Below are positions 46,935 to 60,338 of a stretch of DNA of 64,000 nucleotides, one piece after another. Positions within the stretch are counted from its first letter, which is position 1; the number at the start of each line of letters is the position of its first letter. The position numbers and the translations under genes are program-made. Source of the DNA: Pleurodeles waltl (Eukaryota; Chordata; Amphibia; Caudata; Salamandridae); assembly GCF_031143425.1 (NCBI RefSeq), contig NW_027150009.1, positions 1-64,000 on the forward strand, read 5' to 3'. The notes under the pieces are model-generated. The model did not search any database, had not been told where the DNA came from, and saw nothing but the letters and a program-made list of their open reading frames with translations.

Positions 46935-49230
46935 TCACCCCATCTTGGATTCCACTAGGTCTCTAGTTTTCAGAAATGCACAGGTTTGGTAGGTTTCCCT
47001 AGGTGGCGGCTGAGCTACAAGCCAAAATCTACAGGTAGGCACTTTGCAAAAAACACCTCTGTTTTCCTTCAAAAATTTGGATGTGTCCACGTTGCGCTTT
47101 GGGGCGTTTCCTGTCGCGGGCGCTAGGCCTACCCACACAAGTGAGGTCTCAGTTTTATCGGGAGATGTGGGGGAACGCTGGGTGGAAGGAAATTTGTGGC
47201 TCCTCTCAGATTCCAGAACTTTCTGCCACAGAAATGTGAGGAACAAGTTTTTTTTTAGCCAAATTTTGAGGTTTGCAAAGGATTCTGGGTAACAGAACCT
47301 GGTCCGAGCCACACAAGTCACCTCATCTTGGATTCCCCTAGGTCTCTAGTTTTTAGAAATGCACAGGTTTGGTAGGTTTCCCTAGGTGGCAGCTGAGCTA
47401 CAAGCCAAAATCTACAGGTAGGCACTTTGCAAAAAACACCTCTGTTTTCCTTCAAAAATTTGGATATGTCCACGTTGCGCTTTGGGGCGTTTCCTGTCGC
47501 GGGCGCTAGGCCTACCCACACAAGTGAGGTATCATTTTTATCGGGAGATGTGGGGGAACGCTGGGTGGAAGCAAATTTGTGGCTCCTCTCAGATTCCAGA
47601 ATTTCTGCCACAGAAATGTGAGGAACATGTGTTTTTTTAGCCAAATTTTGAGGTTTGCAAAGGATTCTGGGTAACAGAACCTGGTCCGAGCCACACAAGT
47701 CACCCCATCTTGGATTCCCCTAGGTCTCTAGTTTTCAGAAATGCACAGGTTTGGTAGGTTTCCCTAGGTGGCGGCTGAGCTACAAGCCAAAATCTACAGG
47801 TAGGGACTTTGCAAAAAACACCTCTGTTTTCCTTCAAAAATTTGGATATGTCCACGTTGCGCTTTGGGTCGTTTCCTGTCGCGGGCGCTAGGCCTACCCA
47901 CACAAGTGAGGTATCATTTTTATCGGGAGATGTGGGGGAACGCTGGGTGGAAGCAAATTTGTGGCTCCTCTCAGATTCCAGAACTTTCTGCCACAGAAAT
48001 GTGAGGAACATGTGTTTTTTAAGCCAAATTTTGAGGTTTGCAAAGGATTCTGGGTAACTGAACCTGGTCCGAGCCACACAAGTCACCCCATCTTGGATTC
48101 CCCTAGGTCTCTAGTTTTCAGAATGCACAGGTTTGGTAGGTTTCCCTAGGTGGCGGCTGAGCTACAGTCCAAAATCTACAGGTAGGCACTTTGCAAAAAA
48201 CACCTCTGTTTTCATAAAAAAATTTGGCTGTGTCCACGTTGCGCTTTGGGGCATTTCCTGTTGCGGGCGCTAGGCCAACCCACACAAGTGAGGTATCATT
48301 TTTATAGGGAGACGTGGGGGAACGCTGGGTGGAAGGAAATTTGTGGCTCCTCTCAGATTCCAGAACTTTCTGCCACAGAAATGTGAGGAACATGTGTTTT
48401 TTTAGCCAAATTTTGAGGTTTGCAAAGGATTCTGGGTAACAGAACCTGGTCCGAGCCACACAAGTCACCCCATCTTGGATTCCCCTAGGTCTCTAGTTTT
48501 CAGAAATGCAGAGGTTTGGTAGGTTTCCCTAGGTGGCGGCTGAGCTACAAGCCAAAATCTACAGGTAGGCACTTTGCAAAAAACACCTCTGTTTTCCTTC
48601 AAAAATTTGGATGTGTCCACGTTGCGCTTTGGGGCGTTTCCTGTCGCGGGCGCTAGGCCTACCCACACAAGTGAGGTATCATTTTTATCGGGAGACGTGG
48701 GGGAACGCTGGGTGGAAGGAAATTTGTGGCTCCTCTCAGATTCCAGAACTTTCTGCCACAGAAATGTGAGGAACATGTGTTTTTTTAGCCAAATTTTGAG
48801 GTTTGCAAAGGATTCTGGGTAACAGAACCTGGTCCGAGCCACACAAGTCACCCCATCTTGGATTCCCCTAGGTCTCTAGTTTTCAGAAATGCACAGGTTT
48901 GGTAGGTTTCCCTAGGTGGCGGCTGAGCTACAAGCCAAAATCTACAGGTAGGCACTTTGCAAAAAACACCTCTGTTTTCCTTCAAAAATTTGGCTGTGTC
49001 CACGTTGCGCTTTGGGGCATTTCCTGTCGCGGGCGCTAGGCCTACCCACACAAGTGAGGTATCATTTTTATCGGGAGACGTGGGGGAACGCTGGGTGGAA
49101 GCAAATTCGTGGCTCCTCTCAGATTCCAGAACTTTCTGCCACAGAAAAGTGAGGAACATGTGTTTTTTTAGCCAAATTTTGAGGTTTGCAATGGATTCTG
49201 GGTAACAGAACCTGGTCCGAGCCACACAAG
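46935..49230 (+). repeat. Units 123-128
   Basis: Unit 123 (GTCTCAG, T9 tract) matches units 162 and 165. Units 124-127 are the source or copy of 152-155, sharing AGGGACTTTGC, TTTGGGTCGTTTCC, GTAACTGAACC, CAGAATGCAC (one A lost) and GCAGAGGTTTGG. Unit 124 has its own 1-bp loss (CCAGAATTTCTG). Unit 128 (GGCTGTG, GAAGCAAATTCG, GAAAAGTG) supplies the right half of hybrid unit 138 and the left half of hybrid unit 156. Confidence 0.85.
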
Positions 49231-52200
49231 TCACCCCATCGTGGATTCCCCTAGGTCTCTAGTTTTCAGAAATGCACAGATTTGGTAGGTTTCCCTAGGT
49301 GGCGGCTGAGCTACAAGCCAAAATCTACAGGTAGGCACTTTGCAAAAAACCCCTCTGTTTTCCTTCAAAAATTTGGATGTGTCCACGTTGCGCTTTGGGG
49401 CGTTTCCTGTCGCGGGCGCTAGGCCTACCCACACAAGTGAGGTATCAGTTTTATCGGGAGATGTGGGGGAACGCTGGGTGGAAGGAAATTTGCGGCTCCT
49501 CTCAGATTCCAGGACTTTCTGCCACAGAAATGTGAGGAACAAGTGTTGTTTTAGCCAAATTTTGAGGTTTGCAAAGGATTCTGGGTAACAGAACCTGGTC
49601 CGAGCCACACAAGTCACCCCATCTAGGATTCCCCTAGGTCTCTAGTTTTCAGAAATGCACAGGTTTGGTAGGTTTCCCTAGGTGGCAGCTGAGCTACAAG
49701 CCAAAATCTACAGGTAGGCACTTTGCAAAAAACACCTCTGTTTTCCTTCAAAAATTTGGATATGTCCACGTTGCGCTTTGGGGCGTTTCCTGTCGCGGGC
49801 GCTAGGCATACCCACACAAGTGAGGTATCATTTTTATCGGGAGACGTGGGGGAATGCTGGGTGGAAGGAAATTTGTGGCTCCTCTCAGATTCCAGAACAT
49901 TCTGCCACAGAAATGTGAGGAACATGTGTTTTGTTAGCCAAATTCTGAGGTTTGCAAAGGATTCTGGGTAACAGAACCTGGTCCGAGCCACACAAGTCAC
50001 CCCATCTTGGATTCCCCTAGGTCTCTAGTTTTCAGAAATGCACAGGTTTGGTAGGTTTCCCTAGGTGGCGGCTGAGCTACAGGCCAAAATCTACAGGTAG
50101 GCACTTTGCAAAAAACACCTCTGTTTTCCTTCAAAAATTTGGCTGTGTCCACGTTGCGCTTTGGGGCATTTCCTGTCGCGGGCGCTAGGCCTACCCACAC
50201 AAGTGAGGTATCATTTTTATCGGGAGACGTGGGGGAACGCTGGGTGGAAGGAAATTTGTGGCTCCTCTCAGAATCCAGAACTTTCTGCCACAGAAATGTG
50301 AGGAACATATGTTTTTTTAGCCAAGTTTTGAGGTTTGCAAAGGATTCTGGGTAACAGAACCTGGTCCGAGCCACACAAGTCACCCCATCTTGGATTCCCC
50401 TAGGTCTCTAGTTTTCAGAAATGCACAGGTTTGGTAGGTTTCCCTAGGTGGCGGCTGAGCTACAGTCCAAAATCTACAGGTAGGCACTTTGCAAAAAACA
50501 CCTCTGTTTTCCATCAAAAATTTGGATGTGTCCACGTTGCGCTTTGGGGCGTTTCCTGTCGCGGGCGCTAGGCCTACCCACACAAGTGAGGTATCAGTTT
50601 TATCGGGAGATGTAGGGGAATGCTGGGTGGAAGGAAATTTGTGGCTCCTCTCAGATTCCAGAACTTTCTGCCACAGAAATGTGAGGAACATGTGTTTTTT
50701 TTGCCAAATTTTGAGGTTTGCAATGGATTCTGGGTAACAGAACCTGGTCCGAGCCACACAAGTCACCCCATCTTGGATTCCCCTAGGTCTCTAGTTTTCA
50801 GAAATGCACAGGTTTGGTAGGTTTCCCTAGGTGGCGGCTGAGCTACAGTCCAAAATCTACAGGTAGGCACTTTGCAAAAAACACCTCTGTTTTCATTCAA
50901 AAATTTGTCTGTGTCCACGTTGCGCTTTGGGGCATTTCCTGTTGCGGGCGCTAGGCCAACCCACACAAGTGAGGTATCATTTTTATAGGGAGACGTGGGG
51001 GAACGCTGGGTGGAAGGAAATTTGTGGCTCCTCTCAGATTCCAGAACTTTCTGCCACAGAAATGTGAGGAACATGTGTTTTTTTAGCCAAATTTTGAGGT
51101 TTGCAAAGGATTCTGGGTAACAGAACCTGGTCCGAGCCACACAAGTCACCCCATCTTGGATTCCCCTAGGTCTCTAGTTTTCAGAAATGCACAGGTTTGG
51201 TAGGTTTCCCTAGGTGGCGGCTGAGCTACAAGCCAAAATCTACAGGTAGGCACTTTGCAAAAAACACCTCTGTTTTCCTTCAAAAATTTGGATGTGTCCA
51301 CATTGCGCTTTGGGGCGTTTCCTGTCGCGGGCGCTAGGCCTACCCACACAAGTGAGGTATCATTTTTATCGGGAGACGTGGGGGAACGCTGGGTGGAAGG
51401 AAATTTGTGGCTCCTCTCAGATTCCAGAACTTTCTGCCACAGAAATGTGAGGAACAAGTGTTTTTTTAGCCAAATTTTGAGGTTTGCAAAGGATTCTGGG
51501 TAACAGAACATGGTCCGAGCCACACAAGTCACCCCATCTTGGATTCCCCTAGGTCTCTAGTTTTCACAAATGCACAGGTTTGGTAGGTTTCCCTAGGTGG
51601 CGGCTGAGCTACAAGCCAAAATCTACAGGTAGGCACTTTGCAAAAAACACCTCTGTTTTCCTTCAAAAATTTGGATGTGTCCACGTTGCGCTTTGGGGCG
51701 TTTCCTGTCGCGGGCGCTAGGCCTACCCACACAAGTGAGGTATCAGTTTTATCGGGAGATGTGGGGGAACGCTGGGTGGAAGCAAATTTGTGGCTCCTCT
51801 CAGATTCCAGAACATTCTGCCACAGAAATGTGAGGAACATGTGTTTTTTTAGCCAAATTTTGAGGTTTGCAATGGATTCTGGGTAACAGAACCTGGTCCG
51901 AGCCACACAAGTCACCCCATCTTGGATTCCCCTAGGTCTCTAGTTTTCAGAAATGCACAGGTTTAGTAGGTTTCCCTAGGTGGCGGCTGAGCTACAAGCC
52001 AAAATCTACAGGTAGGCACTTTGCAAAAAACACCTCTGTTTTCCTTCAAAAATTTGGATGTGTCCACGTTGCGCTTTGGGGCGTTTCCTGTCCCGGGCGC
52101 TAGGCCTACCCACACAAGTGAGGTATCAGTTTTATCGGGAGATGTGGGGGAACGCTGGGTGGAAGGAAATTTGTGGCTCCTCTCAGATTCCAGGACTTTC

Positions 52201-53060
52201 TGCCACAGAAATGTGAGGAACAAGTGTTTTTTTAGCCAAATTTTGAGGTTTGCAAAGGATTCTGGGTAACAGAACCTGGTCCGAGCCACACAAGTCACCC
52301 CATCTAGGATTCCCCTATGTCTCTAGTTTTCAGAAATGTACAGGTTTGGTAGGTTTCCCTAGGTGGCAGCTGAGCTACAAGCCAAAATCTACAGGTAGGC
52401 ACTTTGCAAAAAACACCTCTGTTTTCCTTCAAAAATTTGGATATGTCCACGTTGCGCTTTGGGGCGTTTCCTGTCGCGGGCGCTAGGCCTACCCACACAA
52501 GTGAGGTATCATTTTTATCGGGAGACGTGGGGGAACGCTTGGTGGAAGGAAATTTGTGGCTCCTCTCAGATTCCAGAACTTTCTGCCACAAAAATGTGAG
52601 GAACATGTGTTTTTTTAGCCAAATTTTTAGGTTTGCAAAGGGTTCTGGGTAACAGAACCTGGTCCGAGCCACACAAGTCACCCCATCTTGGATTCCCCTA
52701 GGTCTCTAGTTTTCAGAAATGCACAGGTTTGGTAGGTTTCCCTAGGTGGCGGCTGAGCTACAGTCCAAAATCTACAGGTAGGCACTTTGCAAAAAACACC
52801 TCTGTTTTCATTCAAAAATTTGGCTGTGTCCACGTTGCGCTTTGGGGGATTTCCTGTTGCGGGCGCTAGGCCAACCCACACAAGTGAGGTATCATTTTTA
52901 TCGGGAGACGTGGGGGAACGCTGGGTGGAAGCAAATTCGTGGCTCCTCTCAGATTCCAGAACTTTCTGCCACAGAAAAGTGAGGAACATGTGTTTTTTTA
53001 GCCAAATTTTGAGGTTTGCAATGGATTCTGGGTAACAGAACCTGGTCCGAGCCACACAAG
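49231..53060 (+). repeat. Ten-monomer higher-order unit, copy A: units 129-138
   Basis: 3830 bp, repeated immediately at 53061. Markers in order: TTTGCGGCTCC and GTGTTGTTTTAGCC (129); AGGCATACC (130); AGCCAAGTTTTG (131); TGTAGGGGAATGCTGG (132); TTTGTCTGTG (133); CCACATTGCG with GAACATGG (134); TTTTCACAAATG (135); TTTAGTAGG and GTCCCGGGC (136); CCTATGTCTC, ATGTACAGG and CGCTTGGTGG (137); TTTGGGGGATTTCC (138). All ten recur in the same order in copy B. Confidence 0.92.
52678..53060 (+). repeat. Junction hybrid of the ten-monomer duplication (unit 138)
   Basis: The left side equals unit 148 (TTTTCATTC, TTTGGGGGATTTCC, GTTGCGGG, CCAACC). The right side equals unit 128 (GAAGCAAATTCG, GAAAAGTGAGG, GCAATGG, then CATCGTGG). 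The switch lies between 52873 and 52932. A hybrid of the last and the preceding monomer is what an in-register tandem duplication of ten monomers must leave at its inner junction. Confidence 0.88.
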
Positions 53061-56000
53061 TCACCCCATCGTGGATTCCCCTAGGTCTCTAGTTTTCAGA
53101 AATGCACAGATTTGGTAGGTTTCCCTAGGTGGCGGCTGAGCTACAAGCCAAAATCTACAGGTAGGCACTTTGCAAAAAACCCCTCTGTTTTCCTTCAAAA
53201 ATTTGGATGTGTCCACGTTGCGCTTTGGGGCGTTTCCTGTCGCGGGCGCTAGGCCTACCCACACAAGTGAGGTATCAGTTTTATCGGGAGATGTGGGGGA
53301 ACGCTGGGTGGAAGGAAATTTGCGGCTCCTCTCAGATTCCAGGACTTTCTGCCACAGAAATGTGAGGAACAAGTGTTGTTTTAGCCAAATTTTGAGGTTT
53401 GCAAAGGATTCTGGGTAACAGAACCTGGTCCGAGCCACACAAGTCACCCATCTAGGATTCCCCTAGGTCTCTAGTTTTCAGAAATGCACAGGTTTGGTAG
53501 GTTTCCCTAGGTGGCAGCTGAGCTACAAGCCAAAATCTACAGGTAGGCACTTTGCAAAAAACACCTCTGTTTTCCTTCAAAAATTTGGATATGTCCACGT
53601 TGCGCTTTGGGGCGTTTCCTGTCGCGGGCGCTAGGCATACCACACAAGTGAGGTATCATTTTTATCGGGAGACGTGGGGGAATGCTGGGTGGAAGGAAAT
53701 TTGTGGCTCCTCTCAGATTCCAGAACATTCTGCCACAGAAATGTGAGGAACATGTGTTTTGTTAGCCAAATTCTGAGGTTTGCAAAGGATTCTGGGTAAC
53801 AGAACCTGGTCCGAGCCACACAAGTCACCCCATCTTGGATTCCCCTAGGTCTCTAGTTTTCAGAAATGCACAGGTTTGGTAGGTTTCCCTAGGTGGCGGC
53901 TGAGCTACAGGCCAAAATCTACAGGTAGGCACTTTGCAAAAAACACCTCTGTTTTCCTTCAAAAATTTGGCTGTGTCCACGTTGCGCTTTGGGGCATTTC
54001 CTGTCGCGGGGCGCTAGGCCTACCCACACAAGTGAGGTATCATTTTTATCGGGAGACGTGGGGGAACGCTGGGTGGAAGGAAATGTGTGGCTCCTCTCAG
54101 AATCCAGAACTTTCTGCCACAGAAATGTGAGGAACATATGTTTTTTTAGCCAAGTTTTGAGGTTTGCAAAGGATTCTGGGTAACAGAACCTGGTCCGAGC
54201 CACACAAGTCACCCCATCTTGGATTCCCCTAGGTCTCTAGTTTTCAGAAATGCACAGGTTTGGTAGGTTTCCCTAGGTGGCGGCTGAGCTACAGTCCAAA
54301 ATCTACAGGTAGGCACTTTGCAAAAAACACCTCTGTTTTCCTTCAAAAATTTGGATGTGTCCACGTTGCGCTTTGGGGCGTTTCCTGTCGCGGGCGCTAG
54401 GCCTACCCACACAAGTGAGGTATCAGTTTTATCGGGAGATGTAGGGGAATGCTGGGTGGAAGGAAATTTGTGGCTCCTCTCAGATTCCAGATCTTTCTGC
54501 CACAGAAATGTGAGGAACATGTGTTTTTTTAGCCAAATTTTGAGGTTTGCAATGGATTCTGGGTAACAGAACCTGGTCCGAGCCACACAAGTCACCCCAT
54601 CTTGGATTCCCCTAGGTCTCTAGTTTTCAGAAATGCACAGGTTTGGTAGGTTTCCCTAGGTGGCGGCTGAGCTACAGTCCAAAATCTACAGGTAGGCACT
54701 TTGCAAAAAACACCTCTGTTTTCATTCAAAAATTTGTCTGTGTCCACGTTGCGCTTTTGGGGCATTTCCTGTTGCGGGCGCTAGGCCAACCCACACAAGT
54801 GAGGTATCATTTTTATAGGGAGACGTGGGGGAACGCTGGGTGGAAGGAAATTTGTGGCTCCTCTCAGATTCCAGAACTTTCTGCCACAGAAATGTGAGGA
54901 ACATGTGTTTTTTTAGCCAAATTTTGAGGTTTGCAAAGGATTCTGGGTAACAGAACCTGGTCCGAGCCACACAAGTCACCCCATCTTGGATTCCCCTAGG
55001 TCTCTAGTTTTCAGAAATGCACAGGTTTGGTAGGTTTCCCTAGGTGGCGGCTGAGCTACAAGCCAAAATCTACAGGTAGGCACTTTGCAAAAAACACCTC
55101 TGTTTTCCTTCAAAAATTTGGATGTGTCCACATTGCGCTTTGGGGCGTTTCCTGTCGCGGGCGCTAGGCCTACCCACACAAGTGAGGTATCATTTTTATC
55201 GGGAGACGTGGGGGAACGCTGGGTGGAAGGAAATTTGTGGCTCCTCTCAGATTCCAGAACTTTCTGCCACAGAAATGTGAGGAACAAGTGTTTTTTTAGC
55301 CAAATTTTGAGGTTTGCAAAGGATTCTGGGTAACAGAACATGGTCCGAGCCACACAAGTCACCCCATCTTGGATTCCCCTAGGTCTCTAGTTTTCACAAA
55401 TGCACAGGTTTGGTAGGTTTCCCTAGGTGGCGGCTGAGCTACAAGCCAAAATCTACAGGTAGGCACTTTGCAAAAAACACCTCTGTTTTCCTTCAAAAAT
55501 TTGGATGTGTCCACGTTGCGCTTTGGGGCGTTTCCTGTCGCGGGCGCGTAGGCCTACCCACACAAGTGAGGTATCAGTTTTATCGGGAGATGTGGGGGAA
55601 CGCTGGGTGGAAGCAAATTTGTGGCTCCTCTCAGATTCCAGAACTTTCTGCCACAGAAATGTGAGGAACATGTGTTTTTTTAGCCAAATTTTGAGGTTTG
55701 CAATGGATTCTGGGTAACAGAACCTGGTCCGAGCCACACAAGTCACCCCATCTTGGATTCCCCTAGGTCTCTAGTTTTCAGAAATGCACAGGTTTAGTAG
55801 GTTTCCCTAGGTGGCGGCTGAGCTACAAGCCAAAATCTACAGGTAGGCACTTTGCAAAAAACACCTCTGTTTTCCTTCAAAAATTTGGATGTGTCCACGT
55901 TGCGCTTTGGGGCGTTTCCTGTCCCGGGCGCTAGGCCTACCCACACAAGTGAGGTATCAGTTTTATCGGGAGATGTGGGGGAACGCTGGGTGGAAGGAAA

Positions 56001-56891
56001 TTTGTGGCTCCTCTCAGATTCCAGGACTTTCTGCCACAGAAATGTGAGGAACAAGTGTTTTTTTAGCCAAATTTTGAGGTTTGCAAAGGATTCTGGGTAA
56101 CAGAACCTGGTCCGAGCCACACAAGTCACCCCATCTAGGATTCCCCTATGTCTCTAGTTTTCAGAAATGTACAGGTTTGGTAGGTTTCCCTAGGTGGCAG
56201 CTGAGCTACAAGCCAAAATCTACAGGTAGGCACTTTGCAAAAAACACCTCTGTTTTCCTTCAAAAATTTGGATATGTCCACGTTGCGCTTTGGGGCGTTT
56301 CCTGTCGCGGGCGCTAGGCCTACCCACACAAGTGAGGTATCATTTTTATCGGGAGACGTGGGGGAACGCTTGGTGGAAGGAAATTTGTGGCTCCTCTCAG
56401 ATTCCAGAACTTTCTGCCACAGAAATGTGAGGAACATGTGTTTTTTTAGCCAAATTTTGAGGTTTGCAAAGGGTTCTGGGTAACAGAACCTGGTCCGAGC
56501 CACACAAGTCACCCCATCTTGGATTCCCCTAGGTCTCTAGTTTTCAGAAATGCACAGGTTTGGTAGGTTTCCCTAGGTGGCGGCTGAGCTACAGTCCAAA
56601 ATCTACAGGTAGGCACTTTGCAAAAAACACCTCTGTTTTCATTCAAAAATTTGGCTGTGTCCACGTTGCGCTTTGGGGGATTTCCTGTTGCGGGCGCTAG
56701 GCCAACCCACACAAGTGAGGTATCATTTTTATCGGGAGACGTGGGGGAACGCTGGGTGGAAGGAAATTTGTGGCTCCTCTCAGATTCCAGAACTTTCTGT
56801 CACAGAAATGTGAGGAACATGTGTTTTTTTAGCCACATTTTGAGGTTTGCAAAGGATTCTGGGTAACAGAACCTGGTCCGAGCCACACAAG
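53061..56891 (+). repeat. Ten-monomer higher-order unit, copy B: units 139-148
   Basis: 3831 bp, matching 129-138 unit by unit until the middle of unit 148, where it departs (GAAGGAAATTTG, TCTGTCACAG, AGCCACATTTTG). It has a cluster of single-base indels that copy A lacks. Point differences include CCAGATCTTTC in unit 142 and GGAAATGTGTGG in unit 141. Confidence 0.91.
53444..55548. other. Cluster of five single-base indels
   Basis: C4 to C3 at 53447, C3 to C2 at 53639, G3 to G4 at 54008, T3 to T4 at 54755 and an inserted G in GGGCGCGTAGG at 55548. All are 1 bp, four are in homopolymers, and all are absent from the paired positions in 49614-51718. About a quarter of the array's net length changes fall in 3% of its length, so uncorrected read error is a real possibility. 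Confidence 0.7.
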
Positions 56892-58040
56892 TCACCCCAT
56901 CTTGGATTCCCCTAGGTCTCTAGTTTTCAGAAATGCACAGGTTTGGTAGGTTTCCCTAGGTGGCGGCTGAGCTACAAGCCAAAATCTACAGGTAGGCACT
57001 TTGCAAAAAACACCTCTGTTTTCCTTCAAAAATTTGGATGTGTCCACGTTGCGCTTTGGGGCGTTTCCTGTCACGGGCGCTAGGCCTACCCACACAAGTG
57101 AGGTATCATTTTTATCGGGAGACGTGGGGGAACGCTGGGTGGAAGGAAATTTGTGGGTCCTCTCAGATTCCAGAACATTCTGCCACAGAAATGTGAGGAA
57201 CATGTGTTTTGTTAGCCAAATTCTGAGGTTTGCAAAGGATTCTGGGTAACAGAACCTGGTCCGAGCCACACAAGTCACCCCATCTTGGATTCCCCTAGGT
57301 CTCTAGTTTTCAGAAATGCACAGGTTTGGTAGGTTTCCCTAGGTGGCGGCTGAGCTACAGTCCAAAATCTACAGGTAGGCACTTTGCAAAAAACACCTCT
57401 GTTTTCCTTCAAAAATTTGGATGTGTCCACGTTGCGCTTTGGGGCGTTTTCTGTCGCGGGCGCTAGGCCTACCCACACAAGTGAGGTATCAGTTTTATCG
57501 GGAGACGTGGGGGAACGCTGGGTGGAAGGAAATTTGTGGCTCCTCTCAGATTCCAGAACTTTCTGCCACAGAAATGTGAGGAACATGTGTTTTTTTAGCC
57601 AAATTTTGAGGTTTGCAATGGATTCTGGGTAACAGAACCTGGTCCGAGCCACACAAGTCACCCCATCTTGGATTCCCCTAGGTCTCTAGTTTTCAGAAAT
57701 GCACAGGTTTAGTAGGTTTCCCTAGGTGGCGGCTGAGCTATAAGCCAAAATCTACAGGTAGGCACTTTGCAAAAAACACCTCTGTTTTCCTTCAAAAATT
57801 TGGATGTGTCCACGTTGCGCTTTGGGGCGTTTCCTGTCGCGGGCGCTAGGCCTACCCACACAAGTGAGGTATCAGTTTTATCGGGAGATGTGGGGGAACG
57901 CTGGGTGGAAGGAAATTTGTGGCTCCTCTCAGATTCCAGGACTTTCTGCCACAGAAATGTGAGGAACAAGTGTTTTTTTAGCCAAATTTTGAGGTTTGCA
58001 AAGGATTCTGGGTAACAGAACCTGGTCCGAGCCACACAAG
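56892..58040 (+). repeat. Units 149-151
   Basis: Unit 149 resembles 70 and 99 (GTCACGGG, TTTGTGGGTCC, TTTTGTTAGCC) but has GAACATTCTG. Unit 150 has a private GTTTTCTGTCG and combines CAGTTTTATC with GACGTG, which are usually on different subtypes. Unit 151 resembles 136 and 146 (TTTAGTAGG, CCAGGACTTTC) with a private CTATAAGCC. It is a short bridge between the ten-monomer pair and the recopied block. Confidence 0.78.
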
Positions 58041-59572
58041 TCACCTCATCTTGGATTCCCCTAGGTCTCTAGTTTTTAGAAATGCACAGGTTTGGTAGGT
58101 TTCCCTAGGTGGCAGCTGAGCTACAAGCCAAAATCTACAGGTAGGCACTTTGCAAAAAACACCTCTGTTTTCCTTCAAAAATTTGGATATGTCCACGTTG
58201 CGCTTTGGGGCGTTTCCTGTCGCGGGCGCTAGGCCTACCCACACAAGTGAGGTATCATTTTTATCGGGAGATGTGGGGGAACGCTGGGTGGAAGCAAATT
58301 TGTGGCTCCTCTCAGATTCCAGAACTTTCTGCCACAGAAATGTGAGGAACATGTGTTTTTTTAGCCAAATTTTGAGGTTTGCAAAGGATTCTGGGTAACA
58401 GAACCTGGTCCGAGCCACACAAGTCACCCCATCTTGGATTCCCCTAGGTCTCTAGTTTTCAGAAATGCACAGGTTTGGTAGGTTTCCCTAGGTGGCGGCT
58501 GAGCTACAAGCCAAAATCTACAGGTAGGGACTTTGCAAAAAACACCTCTGTTTTCCTTCAAAAATTTGGATATGTCCACGTTGCGCTTTGGGTCGTTTCC
58601 TGTCGCGGGCGCTAGGCCTACCCACACAAGTGAGGTATCATTTTTATCGGGAGATGTGGGGGAACGCTGGGTGGAAGCAAATTTGTGGCTCCTCTCAGAT
58701 TCCAGAACTTTCTGCCACAGAAATGTGAGGAACATGTGTTTTTTAAGCCAAATTTTGAGGTTTGCAAAGGATTCTGGGTAACTGAACCTGGTCCGAGCCA
58801 CACAAGTCACCCCATCTTGGATTCCCCTAGGTCTCTAGTTTTCAGAATGCACAGGTTTGGTAGGTTTCCCTAGGTGGCGGCTGAGCTACAGTCCAAAATC
58901 TACAGGTAGGCACTTTGCAAAAAACACCTCTGTTTTCATAAAAAAAATTTGGCTGTGTCCACGTTGCGCTTTGGGGCATTTCCTGTTGCGGGCGCTAGGC
59001 CAACCCACACAAGTGAGGTATCATTTTTATAGGGAGACGTGGGGGAACGCTGGGTGGAAGGAAATTTGTGGCTCCTCTCAGATTCCAGAACTTTCTGCCA
59101 CAGAAATGTGAGGAACATGTGTTTTTTTAGCCAAATTTTGAGGTTTGCAAAGGATTCTGGGTAACAGAACCTGGTCCGAGCCACACAAGTCACCCCATCT
59201 TGGATTCCCCTAGGTCTCTAGTTTTCAGAAATGCAGAGGTTTGGTAGGTTTCCCTAGGTGGCGGCTGAGCTACAAGCCAAAATCTACAGGTAGGCACTTT
59301 GCAAAAAACACCTCTGTTTTCCTTCAAAAATTTGGATGTGTCCACGTTGCGCTTTGGGGCGTTTCCTGTCGCGGGCGCTAGGCCTACCCACACAAGTGAG
59401 GTATCATTTTTATCGGGAGACGTGGGGGAACGCTGGGTGGAAGGAAATTTGTGGCTCCTCTCAGATTCCAGAACTTTCTGCCACAGAAATGTGAGGAACA
59501 TGTGTTTTTTTAGCCAAATTTTGAGGTTTGCAAAGGATTCTGGGTAACAGAACCTGGTCCGAGCCACACAAG

Positions 59573-59955
59573 TCACCCCATCTTGGATTCCCCTAGGTCT
59601 CTAGTTTTCAGAAATGCACAGGTTTGGTAGGTTTCCCTAGGTGGCGGCTGAGCTACAAGCCAAAATCTACAGGTAGGCACTTTGCAAAAAACACCTCTGT
59701 TTTCCTTCAAAAATTTGGCTGTGTCCACGTTGCGCTTTGGGGCATTTCCTGTCGCGGGCGCTAGGCCTACCCACACAAGTGAGGTATCATTTTTATCGGG
59801 AGACGTGGGGGAACGCTGGGTGGAAGGAAATTTGCGGCTCCTCTCAGATTCCAGGACTTTCTGCCACAGAAATGTGAGGAACAAGTGTTGTTTTAGCCAA
59901 ATTTTGAGGTTTGCAAAGGATTCTGGGTAACAGAACCTGGTCCGAGCCACACAAG
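59573..59955 (+). repeat. Hybrid monomer, unit 156 (128-type left, 129-type right)
   Basis: The left side has GGCTGTG, GGGGCATTTCC, CATTTTTATC and GAGACGTG. The right side has GAAGGAAATTTGCGG, CCAGGACTTTC and GTGTTGTTTTAGCC. The switch lies between 59804 and 59827, with length unchanged at 383 bp. Confidence 0.84.
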
Positions 59956-60338
59956 TCACCCCATCTAGGATTCCCCTAGGTCTCTAGTTTTCAGAAATGC
60001 ACAGGTTTGGTAGGTTTCCCTAGGTGGCAGCTGAGCTACAAGCCAAAATCTACAGGTATGCACTTTGCAAAAAACACCTCTGTTTTCCTTCAAAAATTTG
60101 GATATGTCCACGTTGCGCTTTGGGGCGTTTCCTGTCGCGGGCGCTAGGCCTACCCACACAAGTGAGGTATCATTTTTATCGGGAGACGTGGGGGAATGCT
60201 GGGTGGAAGGAAATTTGTGGCTCCTCTCAGATTCCAGAACATTCTGCCACAGAAATGTGAGGAACATGTGTTTTTTTAGCCAAGTTTTGAGGTTTGCAAA
60301 GGATTCTGGGTAACAGAACCTGGTCCGAGCCACACAAG
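59956..60338 (+). repeat. Hybrid monomer, unit 157 (130-type left, 131-type right)
   Basis: The left side has GGCAGCTG, GGATATG, GGGGAATGCTGG, GAACATTCTG and ACATGTG. The right side has T7 and AGCCAAGTTTTGAGG. The switch lies between 60268 and 60275, the tightest breakpoint in the window, at the start of the T-tract. Confidence 0.84.
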
